64,000 bases of DNA, from contig SVST01000007.1 of assembly GCA_015064155.1 (NCBI GenBank), positions 33,628 to 97,627 on the forward strand. Direction: 5' to 3'. This stretch comes from Oscillospiraceae bacterium. Lineage in GTDB: Bacteria > Bacillota > Clostridia > Oscillospirales > CAG-272. Positions 41,842 to 49,793 of this stretch are shown in pieces. Numbering within the stretch: the stretch's first letter is position 1; the number at the start of each line of letters is the position of its first letter. The notes below the pieces were generated by a model that had not been told where the DNA came from, did not search any database, and saw only the letters and a list, made by a program, of their open reading frames with translations. Position numbers and translations under genes: made by a program.

Positions 41842-41870
41842 TTGACAAATTACGCTTTTTCGGCTATAAT
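41842..41870 (+). promoter_or_regulatory. Promoter of tRNA-Thr
   Basis: TTGACA (41842-41847), 17-base spacer, TATAAT (41865-41870): perfect consensus, 27 bases before the mature 5' end. Confidence 0.85.
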
Positions 41871-41897
41871 AGATGCGTTGCCGTGAAAATTGAATAT

Positions 41898-41973
41898 GCT
41901 GGTGTAGCACAGTCGGTAGTGCAGCTGATTCGTAATCAGCAGGTCGTGTGTTCGAGTCACATCACCAGCTCCA
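41898..41973 (+). tRNA. tRNA-Thr (anticodon CGT)
   Basis: A 76-base cloverleaf with encoded CCA. Acceptor stem GCTGGTG/CACCAGC, D arm GCAC...GTGC with GG in the loop, anticodon stem GCTGA/TCAGC with loop TTCGTAA (anticodon CGT, reading ACG), variable loop AGGTC, T arm GTGTG-TTCGAGT-CACAT (one G-U pair), discriminator T, then CCA (41971-41973). Transcribed alone. Confidence 0.96.
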
Positions 41974-42015
41974 AACAAAATCCGCTTTCGAAAAGAAAGC
42001 GGATTTTGTTTGTAC
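41974..42015 (+). terminator. Terminator of tRNA-Thr
   Basis: A 16-bp perfect stem AACAAAATCCGCTTTC (41974-41989) with GAAAGCGGATTTTGTT (41995-42010), loop GAAAA, and a T-rich exit. It starts on the base after the CCA end. Confidence 0.9.
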
Positions 42016-42016
42016 T

Positions 42017-42103
42017 ATTCATTATTCATTATTCACTATTCATTTTTCATTTTTATAAACGCGGATTTTGAATGAATAATGAAGAATGAATAATGAATAA
42101 TGG
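42017..42103. repeat. AT-rich imperfect inverted repeat
   Basis: Left arm (42017-42052) is built of ATTCATT-type units; right arm (42071-42103) is built of AATGAATA units, the reverse complement, around a centre TTATAAACGCGGATTTTG. Each arm is also an internal direct repeat of a 7-9 base unit. It contains no gene and follows directly after the tRNA terminator. It could be a MITE remnant or a slippage-grown hairpin; 42104-42158 holds nothing further. Confidence 0.7.
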
Positions 42104-42158
42104 AATGTAAATGCAAGTGAAGTTTTGACTTTGGCAAAGTGGGCTACTTTAAAGATTT

Positions 42159-42614
42159 TTATAATTCGGTTAAGTTGATGATTTTTTTCTGTTTCTTTTC
42201 CGCATATACAAGACTTTTATAAGCTCCGCCATGGGAATGGTCCACATACGCAATAATTAGGTCAGCTTGTTGTATCATCCATTCATTTCTCTTGATAATT
42301 GCATACTTTAACGGAGTACTTTCAAGAGGCGGATAGATTACGGAATCATATAATTTTGTTTCTAATAGGTCTTTCATCTTTTTTTGATGGGATTCGGTTA
42401 TATACGGAGTAATATAGACGACCTCACAAGGAAGTTCTCTTTTTCTAAACGCATGACAGACAGATGCACACAGATTGTCAAATGTTCCGTATCCTCCGCA
42501 ATAGAAGAGGGTTTTCTCATCGGATTTTAGATTTTGTGCAATTGTATGTTCCAGTTTTTTACGTACTTCATCAATAGTATGGATTGACCGATGCCCCAAA
42601 AAAGTAATAATCAT
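42159..42614 (-). CDS. SLOG-superfamily (YspA/DUF1273-like) Rossmann protein
   Basis: A 151-residue single-domain protein. Seen: IITFLGHRSI (first strand and loop), FYCGGYGTFDNLCASVCHAF (the SLOG GG-x-GT-x-D nucleotide-sugar loop, about residues 53-72), VVYITPYI, and WMIQQADLIIAYVDHSHGGA with YKSLVYAEKKQKKIINL at the end. SLOG domains bind nucleotide-derived ligands and occur in conflict and signalling systems; YspA and YpsA stand alone. No effector domain is fused. Start ATG 42614 with AGGGC upstream; an extension to 42656 would overlap the promoter. Divergent from an HTH gene with shared operator-like boxes. AT-richer than neighbours. Confidence 0.75.
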   Translation of the reverse strand: MIITFLGHRSIHTIDEVRKKLEHTIAQNLKSDEKTLFYCGGYGTFDNLCASVCHAFRKRELPCEVVYITPYITESHQKKMKDLLETKLYDSVIYPPLESTPLKYAIIKRNEWMIQQADLIIAYVDHSHGGAYKSLVYAEKKQKKIINLTEL

Positions 42615-42629
42615 AATGCCCTCCGAATC

Positions 42630-42639
42630 GTGGAATCCC
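42630..42639 (+). promoter_or_regulatory. Operator-like box A (GTGGAATCCC)
   Basis: One of three copies of GTGGAATNCC in the intergenic region. It lies just downstream of the -10 of the SLOG gene promoter. Confidence 0.55.
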
Positions 42640-42646
42640 GATAAAT

Positions 42647-42675
42647 AGTATAACATAAGATAACCAAAATGTCAA
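42647..42675 (-). promoter_or_regulatory. Promoter of the SLOG gene
   Basis: Minus strand: TTGACA (42670-42675), 17-base spacer, TATACT (42647-42652). It is bracketed by box A and the central palindrome. Confidence 0.8.
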
Positions 42676-42677
42676 TA

Positions 42678-42693
42678 TCGTGGAATTCCACGA
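42678..42693. promoter_or_regulatory. Central operator palindrome
   Basis: TCGTGGAATTCCACGA, a perfect 16-bp palindrome three bases upstream of the SLOG -35 and between the two divergent promoters. Confidence 0.7.
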
Positions 42694-42724
42694 GAGATTT
42701 TTTTGGAATATTTCTATAATAATT

Positions 42725-42734
42725 GTGGAATACC
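42725..42734 (+). promoter_or_regulatory. Operator-like box C (GTGGAATACC)
   Basis: Third copy of GTGGAATNCC, starting five bases after a TATAAT (42715-42720) that would serve the HTH gene. That promoter has no recognisable -35. Confidence 0.55.
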
Positions 42735-42761
42735 GTAAAAAGATTCAAGGGGTACACAATT

Positions 42762-42998
42762 ATGAGTTTGAATGAAGCTATTGTAAAGCGGATTCAAGAA
42801 ATTTGTGAGGAAAAGAATTTGAATATATGTGATGCATCCTTGAGGGGAGGGATGTCGCCCTCCGCGATCTATGATTTGGTGAAGGGAAGAACAAAGTGTT
42901 CGAAGGTTATCACTGTCAAGCGTTTTTGTGAGGGTGCAGGAATTACCTTGCAGGAATTTTTTGACAGACCGTATTTTGACGAGCTTGAAGAGTCATAA
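42762..42998 (+). CDS. Small XRE-type HTH regulator
   Basis: A 78-residue protein that is a single helix-turn-helix of the Cro/CI type. Seen: IQEICEEKNLNICDASLRGG (helices 1-2), MSPSAIYDLVKGRTKCSK (recognition helix and following turn), then VITVKRFCEGAGITLQEFFD, the common clostridial XRE ending. Start: ATG 42762, eight bases after AAGGGG. Divergent from the SLOG gene; the three GTGGAATNCC boxes between them are the likely binding sites (inference). No sensor domain, so the SLOG protein may supply ligand sensing. Confidence 0.85.
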   Translation: MSLNEAIVKRIQEICEEKNLNICDASLRGGMSPSAIYDLVKGRTKCSKVITVKRFCEGAGITLQEFFDRPYFDELEES

Positions 42999-43009
42999 AA
43001 AATGAAACG

Positions 43010-43050
43010 AAAAAGATCTGCTCCAATCTTGATTGGGGCAGATCTTTTTG
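43010..43050 (+). terminator. Terminator of the HTH gene
   Basis: AAAAAGATCTGCTCCAATC (43010-43028) pairs with GATTGGGGCAGATCTTTTT (43031-43049) with one G-U pair. The remainder to 43141 holds no gene that I can support. Confidence 0.9.
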
Positions 43051-43141
43051 TGTAATGAAAACGATCGGTTGGTTCTGATGACTCCGATTGTACTTCGAAA
43101 TTTGCCTACGGGCAATGCTGTGGCGCGCCTTTGCTTTTCAC

Positions 43142-43951
43142 TTATTCCTTTGAAAAATAAGACTTCGGGCTTTTTCCGGTTTCGCGCTTGAAAAACGTGG
43201 AAAAATAATTTTGCGAGGAAAAGTGCATACGTTCTGCCACCTCTGCCATCGAAAGCCCGGTTTCGATCAGCGCGACGGCGCGTTTGATGCGCACTGTGTT
43301 GTAATACCTCATGACACCCGATCCCGTGTAGGTTTTGAACAAGTTTTTCAGTGTCGTGCGTCCCACCGCCATCTCGGTGCAAATGGTTGCCACCGTCAAG
43401 GCTTCGTCCGCATGCTCCTCCAAATAGTGAACGGTTTCCACGAACAGCGCGGCATTGTGGTCGTTGCTTGGGGCAGACGATTCGGCACGGCGGCGATTCA
43501 GCGATAAAAACAGCACCTCCAAAAGATTTTTCAGCATCTGTCCGTCATCGGCAAGCCGCATCGTGTCAGCCCCTTGCCAGCCCGGCGCGTTGTGCGCGAC
43601 CTCCTTTTCCAAGAGATCGGCAATCACACGCTCGTTTTGGTTTAACCGATATTTTCCGCATGGAACGAGGTGTTCGGTTCCGCTTCCCGTAAAGCTGACC
43701 GTCAAAATTCGAACCTCTTTCGATTCTTTTTCCCACACGTTGTGAAAAATTCCCGCCGGATGGATGACGATATCTCCCTCCGAGCAATCGTAGATCTCTG
43801 TTCCCGAGGTAATTCCCGCACTTCCGCTTCGAATCACGGCAAGCTCCCACATGGCGTGGTATTCGCCCTCAAAGCAAAAATTTTGCTCATAGGTTTCGGC
43901 ATACGCCGTATAGACTTGATCGATATTCAGCTTTTGGAACAACCGTTTCAT
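43142..43951 (-). CDS. AraC-family regulator divergent from the Gfo/Idh operon
   Basis: A 269-residue regulator. N-terminal cupin: FCFEGEYHAMWELAVIRSGS and YDCSEGDIVIHPAGIFHNVW (about residues 25-75). C-terminal double HTH: LTVATICTEMAVGRTTLKNL and SMAEVAERMHFSSQNYFSTF, then FKRETGKSPKSYF. SD AAAAGGAGC before ATG 43951. Divergent from the oxidoreductase at 44075; a CATAAA-T-TTTATG palindrome (43977-43989) with a further TTTATGAT half-site (44016-44023) lies between and is the likely operator. Confidence 0.88.
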   Translation of the reverse strand: MKRLFQKLNIDQVYTAYAETYEQNFCFEGEYHAMWELAVIRSGSAGITSGTEIYDCSEGDIVIHPAGIFHNVWEKESKEVRILTVSFTGSGTEHLVPCGKYRLNQNERVIADLLEKEVAHNAPGWQGADTMRLADDGQMLKNLLEVLFLSLNRRRAESSAPSNDHNAALFVETVHYLEEHADEALTVATICTEMAVGRTTLKNLFKTYTGSGVMRYYNTVRIKRAVALIETGLSMAEVAERMHFSSQNYFSTFFKRETGKSPKSYFSKE

Positions 43952-43976
43952 TTTACAAGCTCCTTTTGACCAATAT

Positions 43977-43989
43977 CATAAATTTTATG
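43977..43989. promoter_or_regulatory. Candidate AraC operator palindrome
   Basis: CATAAA-T-TTTATG, 6-1-6 perfect palindrome, 26 bases upstream of the AraC start; a related half-site TTTATGAT occurs at 44016-44023 nearer the oxidoreductase gene. Confidence 0.45.
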
Positions 43990-44074
43990 TCCAAATCCCT
44001 ATAGAATATTTTGATTTTATGATTTATTATAACATTAAAGAATTTATTTTTCAATACCAACGGAGGATTTTTTT

Positions 44075-45235
44075 ATGGACAAACGGAAAATTCGGTTGGC
44101 TGTGTTGGGGACGGGCGACCGCTGGAGAGGTCTTTCATCGATTTATACACAACATAAGGACGTTGAAATCGTTGCGCTTTGCGACACGGCAGACGATCTT
44201 GCCGAGGATGCGGCAAGCGAGCTGCAAAAAGCGCACGGATATACGCCGCGTGTTTTTCGCTCCTACGAAGAGATGAGAAAAAATGCCGTGTACGATGCAA
44301 TTTTCATCACCTGTGATCCCGATATTCAGGTCGAATATGCCGTTGCCGAAATGGATCGCGGCATTCACGTGATGACGGAGGTTCCCGCTGCCTATACCGT
44401 CGAGCAGTGTTATTCACTGGTTAGTGCCGTTCGTCGTTCGGGGGTAAAATATCAGCTTGCCGAGCAAACGCGCTACTGGAATTTTATTACAAAATGGCGT
44501 GAAATGGCTCAGCGTGGGGAATTTGGAAGGATTTATTATGCAGAAGGAGAATATCTGCACTTCGAGGAGAAATGGGATTTTTTCCGTCACAAGGCAAGCG
44601 GAAAGCGTATTTGGACGAACGATCCCTCCTACCATCAAAATCCCGAATACGAGCGCACGTGGCGTTACCGCGCCTTTGAAGATCCCATTTGGTATCTGCC
44701 GCACGAGCTGTCCCCGCTTTTGTCGATCACGGGCGGTCGTATCACGGCCGTTTCCTGTATGAGTACGCCGAAGGGCGACTCTTACACAAAGGGGTTTGAC
44801 GTGCGTGATTTGGAATGTGCCTTGATGCAGAATTCCAACGGTGCCGTTTTTTCACTTCGCGCCGGCTTTACCACGCCGTTCGGGAAAAAGAAGGGTACTT
44901 CCGCACACTGGTATCAGATCAAGGGCACCGAAAAAAGTGTGGAATGGGCGCGTTCTAAGATTGATATGGGAAAATCCTTTGATCTTGAAAACGGCTGGCA
45001 GGAGCATCCTGAATGGGGGTGCTCCGATCCCAATGCAGCCGAGCAATTCAGAAATGCATCGCACGGCGGTGCGGATTATTATCCGATTCATTACTTTATC
45101 GATGCAATCCAAAACGATAAAACGCCGCCCATGGACGTTTACAAGGCCGTTGAATGTGCAGCTCCCGCGATCCTTGCTGCTCAATCGGCAAGACAAGGCG
45201 GTATTCTGATTCCCGTGCCCGATTTTCGCATATGA
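44075..45235 (+). CDS. Gfo/Idh/MocA-family oxidoreductase
   Basis: A 386-residue NAD(P)-dependent sugar or sugar-acid oxidoreductase. Seen: Rossmann opening LAVLGTGDRWRGL (residues 8-20), VALCDTADDLAE (acidic end of strand 2, NAD type), FITCDPDIQVEYAVAEMDRG, MTEVPAAYTVEQC (the family's EKP lysine site reads EVP, so the usual Lys is absent), QLAEQTRYWNF, and a C-terminal alpha/beta domain with PHELSPLLSITGGRI. SD CGGAGGA before ATG 44075. First gene of an operon: the EamA transporter overlaps it by four bases, and the NodB-like gene follows. Confidence 0.88.
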   Translation: MDKRKIRLAVLGTGDRWRGLSSIYTQHKDVEIVALCDTADDLAEDAASELQKAHGYTPRVFRSYEEMRKNAVYDAIFITCDPDIQVEYAVAEMDRGIHVMTEVPAAYTVEQCYSLVSAVRRSGVKYQLAEQTRYWNFITKWREMAQRGEFGRIYYAEGEYLHFEEKWDFFRHKASGKRIWTNDPSYHQNPEYERTWRYRAFEDPIWYLPHELSPLLSITGGRITAVSCMSTPKGDSYTKGFDVRDLECALMQNSNGAVFSLRAGFTTPFGKKKGTSAHWYQIKGTEKSVEWARSKIDMGKSFDLENGWQEHPEWGCSDPNAAEQFRNASHGGADYYPIHYFIDAIQNDKTPPMDVYKAVECAAPAILAAQSARQGGILIPVPDFRI

Positions 45236-46122
45236 AGACCACGATTCTGTTACTGTGTATTTGCGTGCTGTCCTCCGCGTTTCCCGCGAACGTCTATAAG
45301 GCAATCTCCTCGCGCGCAAAAAGCACCGCCGCATCGGCAACGCTTCCATTCGTCTGGTTTTCGCTGATTGCGCTCTTCTTTACGGTGCTTGCATGGCTTT
45401 CCGAGGAATCATACAGCCTTTTGGCTTTTTTGATTGCCGCACTTTCGGGAATTTGCTTGTTCATCGCGGTGTTTTTGCTGATCGAATCGATGAAGGTAGC
45501 CTCTCTTTCGCTCTCGGTGGTTATCGTCAATCTCAATTTTATCGTTCCCGTAGTGCTTTCGGCACTCTTCTTGGGAGAATCCATTGGTTTGATCCAGCTT
45601 ATAGGGGTACTGCTATCGATTGCCGTGATCATCGGAACCAATCTATCGGGCGGCTCGAATAGAAAAACAGACCTTCGCAGCATTCTTCTGCCTTTGATTG
45701 CCTGCCTTTCCAACGGTCTTGTGAATTTTTGCATCAAGCTTAACGAGAGCTTGAATTTGGACGGTCTTCCGTTCTTTTCTATGATGTATTGGGTTGCCGC
45801 CCTTTCGGCACTCGGTTTTGGCTTTATCGTCAGCTTCAAAAAAGACCGAAATCTTCGCCCTCTTGCGGGATTCCCGTTGCGAAAAATCTTTCCTCTTCTG
45901 CTTTTTTTGGGGGTGTGTAACGGTATTTGCTTTTACGTTGCGGGAATGCTTGCCGCGCGTATGAATGCGGCGGCACAGTTTACCATCGTTACCTGTGCAT
46001 CCATCCTTCTTTCGGTTGTCATCGGCGCGTTGTTTCAGGGTGACCGACTTGATAAAAAAAGCGTGATCTCGATGCTTGCCTGCGCTGCCGCGGTTTTATG
46101 TCAGTATGCAGGATTTTTCTGA
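45232..46122 (+). CDS. EamA/DMT-superfamily transporter
   Basis: A 296-residue membrane protein with about ten hydrophobic helices in two EamA halves. Seen: LLLCICVLSSAFPANVYKAI in helix 1, ALSGICLFIAVFLLIESMKV and LNFIVPVVLSALFLGESIGL (end of half one, with the E-x-I-G-x-x-Q boundary), then GVCNGICFYVAGMLAARMNA and VIGALFQGDRLDKKSVISML (end of half two). ATG 45232 overlaps the oxidoreductase stop (ATGA). It may export or import the metabolite handled by the Gfo/Idh enzyme. Substrate unknown. Confidence 0.85.
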   Translation: MKTTILLLCICVLSSAFPANVYKAISSRAKSTAASATLPFVWFSLIALFFTVLAWLSEESYSLLAFLIAALSGICLFIAVFLLIESMKVASLSLSVVIVNLNFIVPVVLSALFLGESIGLIQLIGVLLSIAVIIGTNLSGGSNRKTDLRSILLPLIACLSNGLVNFCIKLNESLNLDGLPFFSMMYWVAALSALGFGFIVSFKKDRNLRPLAGFPLRKIFPLLLFLGVCNGICFYVAGMLAARMNAAAQFTIVTCASILLSVVIGALFQGDRLDKKSVISMLACAAAVLCQYAGFF

Positions 46123-46147
46123 CCCTGCTTGAAAAGGAGTTGAATCC

Positions 46148-47752
46148 ATGAAACTGTATTATCTTTACGATCCCGCCGTACGCGATGCCTACAACGCGCG
46201 CGGATGGGACTATACCTCTGCATATTTGCCTGCCATCTGCGCGTTTATGGGGGTTAGCGTCACTGCCGTTTCCTCGGACGCGCTCGGTGTGCTTTCGAAC
46301 GATGACGTTTTACTGATCGGTGCGCAGCGTATTGACGCCTTGCCGAATTGCCGTTGCATCCTGATGGGGACTCGCATTGGAGAGGATGCTCCTCCTTCCT
46401 TGCGAAAGGAGTGCGTGTTTGCGCATTATCTGACGAAAAATGGGCAAACGCTCCCCTTATTCGTTCCGATCTCTTCTCCCGTTTTGAAGGGAAAAACGAT
46501 TGCCCATGCCGAGGTTGCCGACCAAACCGTTCCCGCATTGGTCAGTGACGGACACAACCTGGAATTTTGCTTTGACCTTGCCGCAAGCGTTTGGTTCAGC
46601 GGGGACGGATACGTACCGAAAGAGCCTTCCGCGTATTTTTCGATTGGCAGAACGCCCGATTTTCGTCCGTTGAAGTCGGAAAGCTCTCCCGATGCTTTCA
46701 ACGATTTTTTGTTGGAGGAATTGGAGTTGATCTTGCAAGAGCTTGGGATTCCGACGCTTTATCGATTGGCTCCCGTCAATGGGCAGATCCCCGATGCAAT
46801 GATCCATTTTTCGGGTGACGATGATTGCACCTCTCCTGCCATCAACCAAGAGGCAATGACGCGCATGACCCGTTTGGGGCTTCCTTATCACATCAATGCC
46901 ATGCCCGACGCGGAAAAGGGATTTGTGACCGACCGTGATACGCTGAATGCGTGGGAAGCCGCCGGAAACGAAATTGCTTTGCATCTTGATTTGACCAATC
47001 CCGATGCCTATACCCAAGCCGAGCATTTGCGTCAGGCAGCGCTGTTTGAAAAGCAATACGGCAAAAAGCCCATAACCAACGTCAACCATTGTCTGGTGCA
47101 GGGCGGTACAACCGCCGAGCGACTTCGTTGGCTTGCGTCTTGCGGTCTGCTTGCCGACAACAGCAAGCTGGGGCTTTTCAATCCCGAGAATATCAATGCC
47201 TTTGATCTGTGCGGATACGGGTTTGGAACTGCCTTTCCGCGCTACACCTGCGACGATGCGGCGCACGAAAACCGCATGATTTCTACCTTTGAGATTCCCT
47301 TGACCTATTATGAACCGCGCCTTTATGAGGAAGACAGCGACCCATCCAAGATTCTTTCTTATCTGGAGGGAGCTTGTCGGCATGGGCGCATCATCCAATT
47401 CTTTTTTCATCCGCATTATCTGTCCTCGCATTACGGCAAAAAGCTGGCGGCAACCGAACGCGTGCTGAAGCTGATTCTTGCATACGCGAGGAACAAAGCC
47501 ATTGCGTTTACAACCACGAATTCCGTCGCACGCTTTTGGAATGCCAGAAAAAATGCACACGTGGAGCGAAATGCAAGCACGATCCTTGTACGGGCAGAAA
47601 CCGACGTGATCTTAACGCTTCCTCCCGACCTTACGGGAAAGACTGTTACGTTGGATGACGGTCGGGCTGCAACGCACGAAAAAACGGTGAGTGGACGCAG
47701 GCTGACGCTCGTTTGCATCCCACGGGGGGAGCACTTGATCAAATTTGAATAA
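46148..47752 (+). CDS. NodB-fold polysaccharide deacetylase-like protein with GATase-like N-domain
   Basis: A 534-residue cytoplasmic-looking protein (no signal peptide). Residues 1-130 look like a flavodoxin/class I amidotransferase-type alpha/beta domain (SAYLPAICAFMGVSV, DDVLLIGAQRI), as found beside some beta-galactosidases. Residues about 215-450 show deacetylase-type elements: IHFSGDDDCTSP (paired Asp), EIALHLDLTN, and IIQFFFHPHYLSSHYG, but the standard TFDDG and H-x3-H motifs are not intact. A small beta domain ends the protein (DVILTLPPDLTGKTVTLDDG). Third gene of the Gfo/EamA operon, 25 bases after the transporter; SD AAAAGGAG. Function unclear. Confidence 0.65.
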   Translation: MKLYYLYDPAVRDAYNARGWDYTSAYLPAICAFMGVSVTAVSSDALGVLSNDDVLLIGAQRIDALPNCRCILMGTRIGEDAPPSLRKECVFAHYLTKNGQTLPLFVPISSPVLKGKTIAHAEVADQTVPALVSDGHNLEFCFDLAASVWFSGDGYVPKEPSAYFSIGRTPDFRPLKSESSPDAFNDFLLEELELILQELGIPTLYRLAPVNGQIPDAMIHFSGDDDCTSPAINQEAMTRMTRLGLPYHINAMPDAEKGFVTDRDTLNAWEAAGNEIALHLDLTNPDAYTQAEHLRQAALFEKQYGKKPITNVNHCLVQGGTTAERLRWLASCGLLADNSKLGLFNPENINAFDLCGYGFGTAFPRYTCDDAAHENRMISTFEIPLTYYEPRLYEEDSDPSKILSYLEGACRHGRIIQFFFHPHYLSSHYGKKLAATERVLKLILAYARNKAIAFTTTNSVARFWNARKNAHVERNASTILVRAETDVILTLPPDLTGKTVTLDDGRAATHEKTVSGRRLTLVCIPRGEHLIKFE

Positions 47753-47800
47753 AAAATCGGGCAATACCGCACCATTCACGCGAGGTATTGCCCGTTTTTA
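47752..47800. terminator. Bidirectional terminator after the NodB-like gene
   Basis: CGGGCAATACC (47758-47768) pairs with GGTATTGCCCG (47784-47794), plus-strand tail TTTTTATTG, minus-strand tail ATTTTTTATTC. Confidence 0.9.
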
Positions 47801-47815
47801 TTGGTTGTGGAAGTT

Positions 47816-49750
47816 TTACTTGGTCACTTCAAATGCCGCAAAGGAAAATGCGGGGATATCGGCTTGCAAATAGATTCGGTCCTGCTCCAATCGACCGTCA
47901 CAGCCGAAGAAGCAAGCGTTGCGGTACTCCGTGTCCAGCGTAACCGTTGGAGAGAGTACGGCATCGGCAAAGCAATTGAAGAGTCCCACCGACATTTTTT
48001 GACCGTCCTCGGAGCGTTTACAAATCACGTACAGCTCGGGCTGCTTTTCGATGCGAACGGGTAAGCGTGCGCCCGAAATCCACTCGGACGCATCCATGAG
48101 TACGTTTTGTATTGGATAGCCCCGCATTACGTAAGAGTCTTGCGAAAATCCCATCCAATCGGCAAGACAAACCAAGAAACGCATGCCGTCGGCATTTTGA
48201 TATTGATAGAAAAAGGGGATTCTTCCTTCACCTGCCACCGTCATTTCTAACAGTACCCGACATTCACGCTTCAAATTTGCAATCGCAAATCTGCCGTTGT
48301 TTCGTTTGTGGCAAACCGTGAAATCGTTCTCTTTGCTTCGAAGTCCTTGTGCATTGGACGTCAGAAAACGTATATCGGTATCGGAAAGTCCTACGTCGAG
48401 TCCACGCTTTTGCAGATGCAATGCTGCCACGGCATCCAAAATCGCGCCGCTGTCAGACTGCAGCTCGGAAAGTGGGTAGCGTTGTGCGGTTTCGCCTGCG
48501 AGCGCGGTGCAGCGATACGCATTCCTTTGGTAGGTGGTGGGGATGCTGAGCGAGGAGAGAAATTTTCCTGCGGTTGCCAGGGGATAGTTATTTTGAAATG
48601 CGTCGGAGATGGTAAAATCGGCATAGGAGAAGTCATTTTGATCGATCGGAATATAAACGCCGTATCCCGTTTTTTGCGCAAAGATCCGCGTGATGCTTTC
48701 TAACAGTGGGAGATTCTTTTTATGATACTTAGCATATCCCGTTTCATAGGAAAACGGGGAGGTGTAGTCCAAAATATACTTAAAGATTCCGTGGTACGTG
48801 CCGTCGGCGCGAAGGACGGCATCGAACAGCTCCAAATAGGATGCGGGTGTGTTGTAGCGCGGACGAGGGTATACGTCGCCCTCGGAATAAAGCGTCACGC
48901 CGCTGTCTTTTGCAAAGCTTGCAAAAGTACGTGCCATTTCAAAGATCGTGGGCAAGGTAAGGGAAGAATGGACCGCCCAGTACGGCGCGGGGTGAAGACG
49001 GGCAACGGGTTGGTTCTTGCCTGCCAAAATTTGTGCCAGGCGAATCGGAGAGGTGCCGTCCACCCCCCACAGACTGTGCGCGGAGCATAGCGCAATAGAG
49101 GTATCGGGAGCAACGAGGTCTACCTGCTCGCGAATCCTTTTTGCAAGCCGTTCCAGCGATTCGCCCTGTGCCTTTAACCATGCCGCGCGGTAACGGTTTG
49201 GCTTTTGCGTAAAAGCCAGCTTTCGCAGTTGCTCCCGTGTCAGCGATTCCCCGCACAAGGAGGCAATTTCGGCAAGGTGCAGGTCGCACGCGCAGCAGAA
49301 AGATTTTCCGCGCTGTGACAGTCGAAAATCGTCATCCAAAAAAATGAGCTTTACACCGCTGTAGCGTGCAATTTGTGCGACGTATTCTCCGAGATCTTTT
49401 TGAAATTTCGGATCAAGGGGGCAGGCGGTTGAAGGAATCTCAACTCCCTCCAACGTGACCAACGGTTGCACTTCGTTTGACTGCCGCGTGTTGGAAATCC
49501 CTTGCAAGGGAGCTCCGTGTCCGATGGTAGCGGCGATCCAGACGGCAGGCTCGATGCCGTTGGCTGCAAAATACGACGCGTTTCGGCGGAGTGATTCACA
49601 TTCTTTTTTGGTTTCTTCTTGATCGCCCCTTGTGTTGCGCGGGATGATCAACGCACAAGTCGCCTTGGATTCTTTGAGGGCTTGCAGATAGTCTGCCTTG
49701 CTTTCCTCGGTTAAAAGTTGGTTTTTGAGTGGAATGACGATAGGGTACAT
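47816..49750 (-). CDS. Uncharacterised 644-residue protein, possible TIM-barrel glycosidase
   Basis: No signal peptide or membrane segment. The first 330 residues show a barrel-like order of strands and helices (CALIIPRN, VWIAATIGHG, VKLIFLDDDFRL, SIALCSAH, VTLYSEGDVYPR), with DDDFRL and SEGDVYPRPRY as candidate acidic-residue sites; the C-terminal third is beta-rich (VGLFNCFADAVL, PAFSFAAFEV), like the accessory domains of glycosidases. I recognise no family. Start: ATG 49750 with AGGAGGA upstream; a longer in-frame start would overlap the GNAT gene. It follows the GNAT gene by 43 bases and is convergent with the NodB-like operon. Confidence 0.7.
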   Translation of the reverse strand: MYPIVIPLKNQLLTEESKADYLQALKESKATCALIIPRNTRGDQEETKKECESLRRNASYFAANGIEPAVWIAATIGHGAPLQGISNTRQSNEVQPLVTLEGVEIPSTACPLDPKFQKDLGEYVAQIARYSGVKLIFLDDDFRLSQRGKSFCCACDLHLAEIASLCGESLTREQLRKLAFTQKPNRYRAAWLKAQGESLERLAKRIREQVDLVAPDTSIALCSAHSLWGVDGTSPIRLAQILAGKNQPVARLHPAPYWAVHSSLTLPTIFEMARTFASFAKDSGVTLYSEGDVYPRPRYNTPASYLELFDAVLRADGTYHGIFKYILDYTSPFSYETGYAKYHKKNLPLLESITRIFAQKTGYGVYIPIDQNDFSYADFTISDAFQNNYPLATAGKFLSSLSIPTTYQRNAYRCTALAGETAQRYPLSELQSDSGAILDAVAALHLQKRGLDVGLSDTDIRFLTSNAQGLRSKENDFTVCHKRNNGRFAIANLKRECRVLLEMTVAGEGRIPFFYQYQNADGMRFLVCLADWMGFSQDSYVMRGYPIQNVLMDASEWISGARLPVRIEKQPELYVICKRSEDGQKMSVGLFNCFADAVLSPTVTLDTEYRNACFFGCDGRLEQDRIYLQADIPAFSFAAFEVTK

Positions 49751-49793
49751 GGATTCCTCCTGCTTCCGGGTTCTCGGACAATGCACGTCGTAT

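Noticed and set aside
41898..42998. Integrative element at tRNA-Thr
   Set aside because: No integrase and no visible copy of the tRNA 3' end downstream; only AT-richness and location support it.
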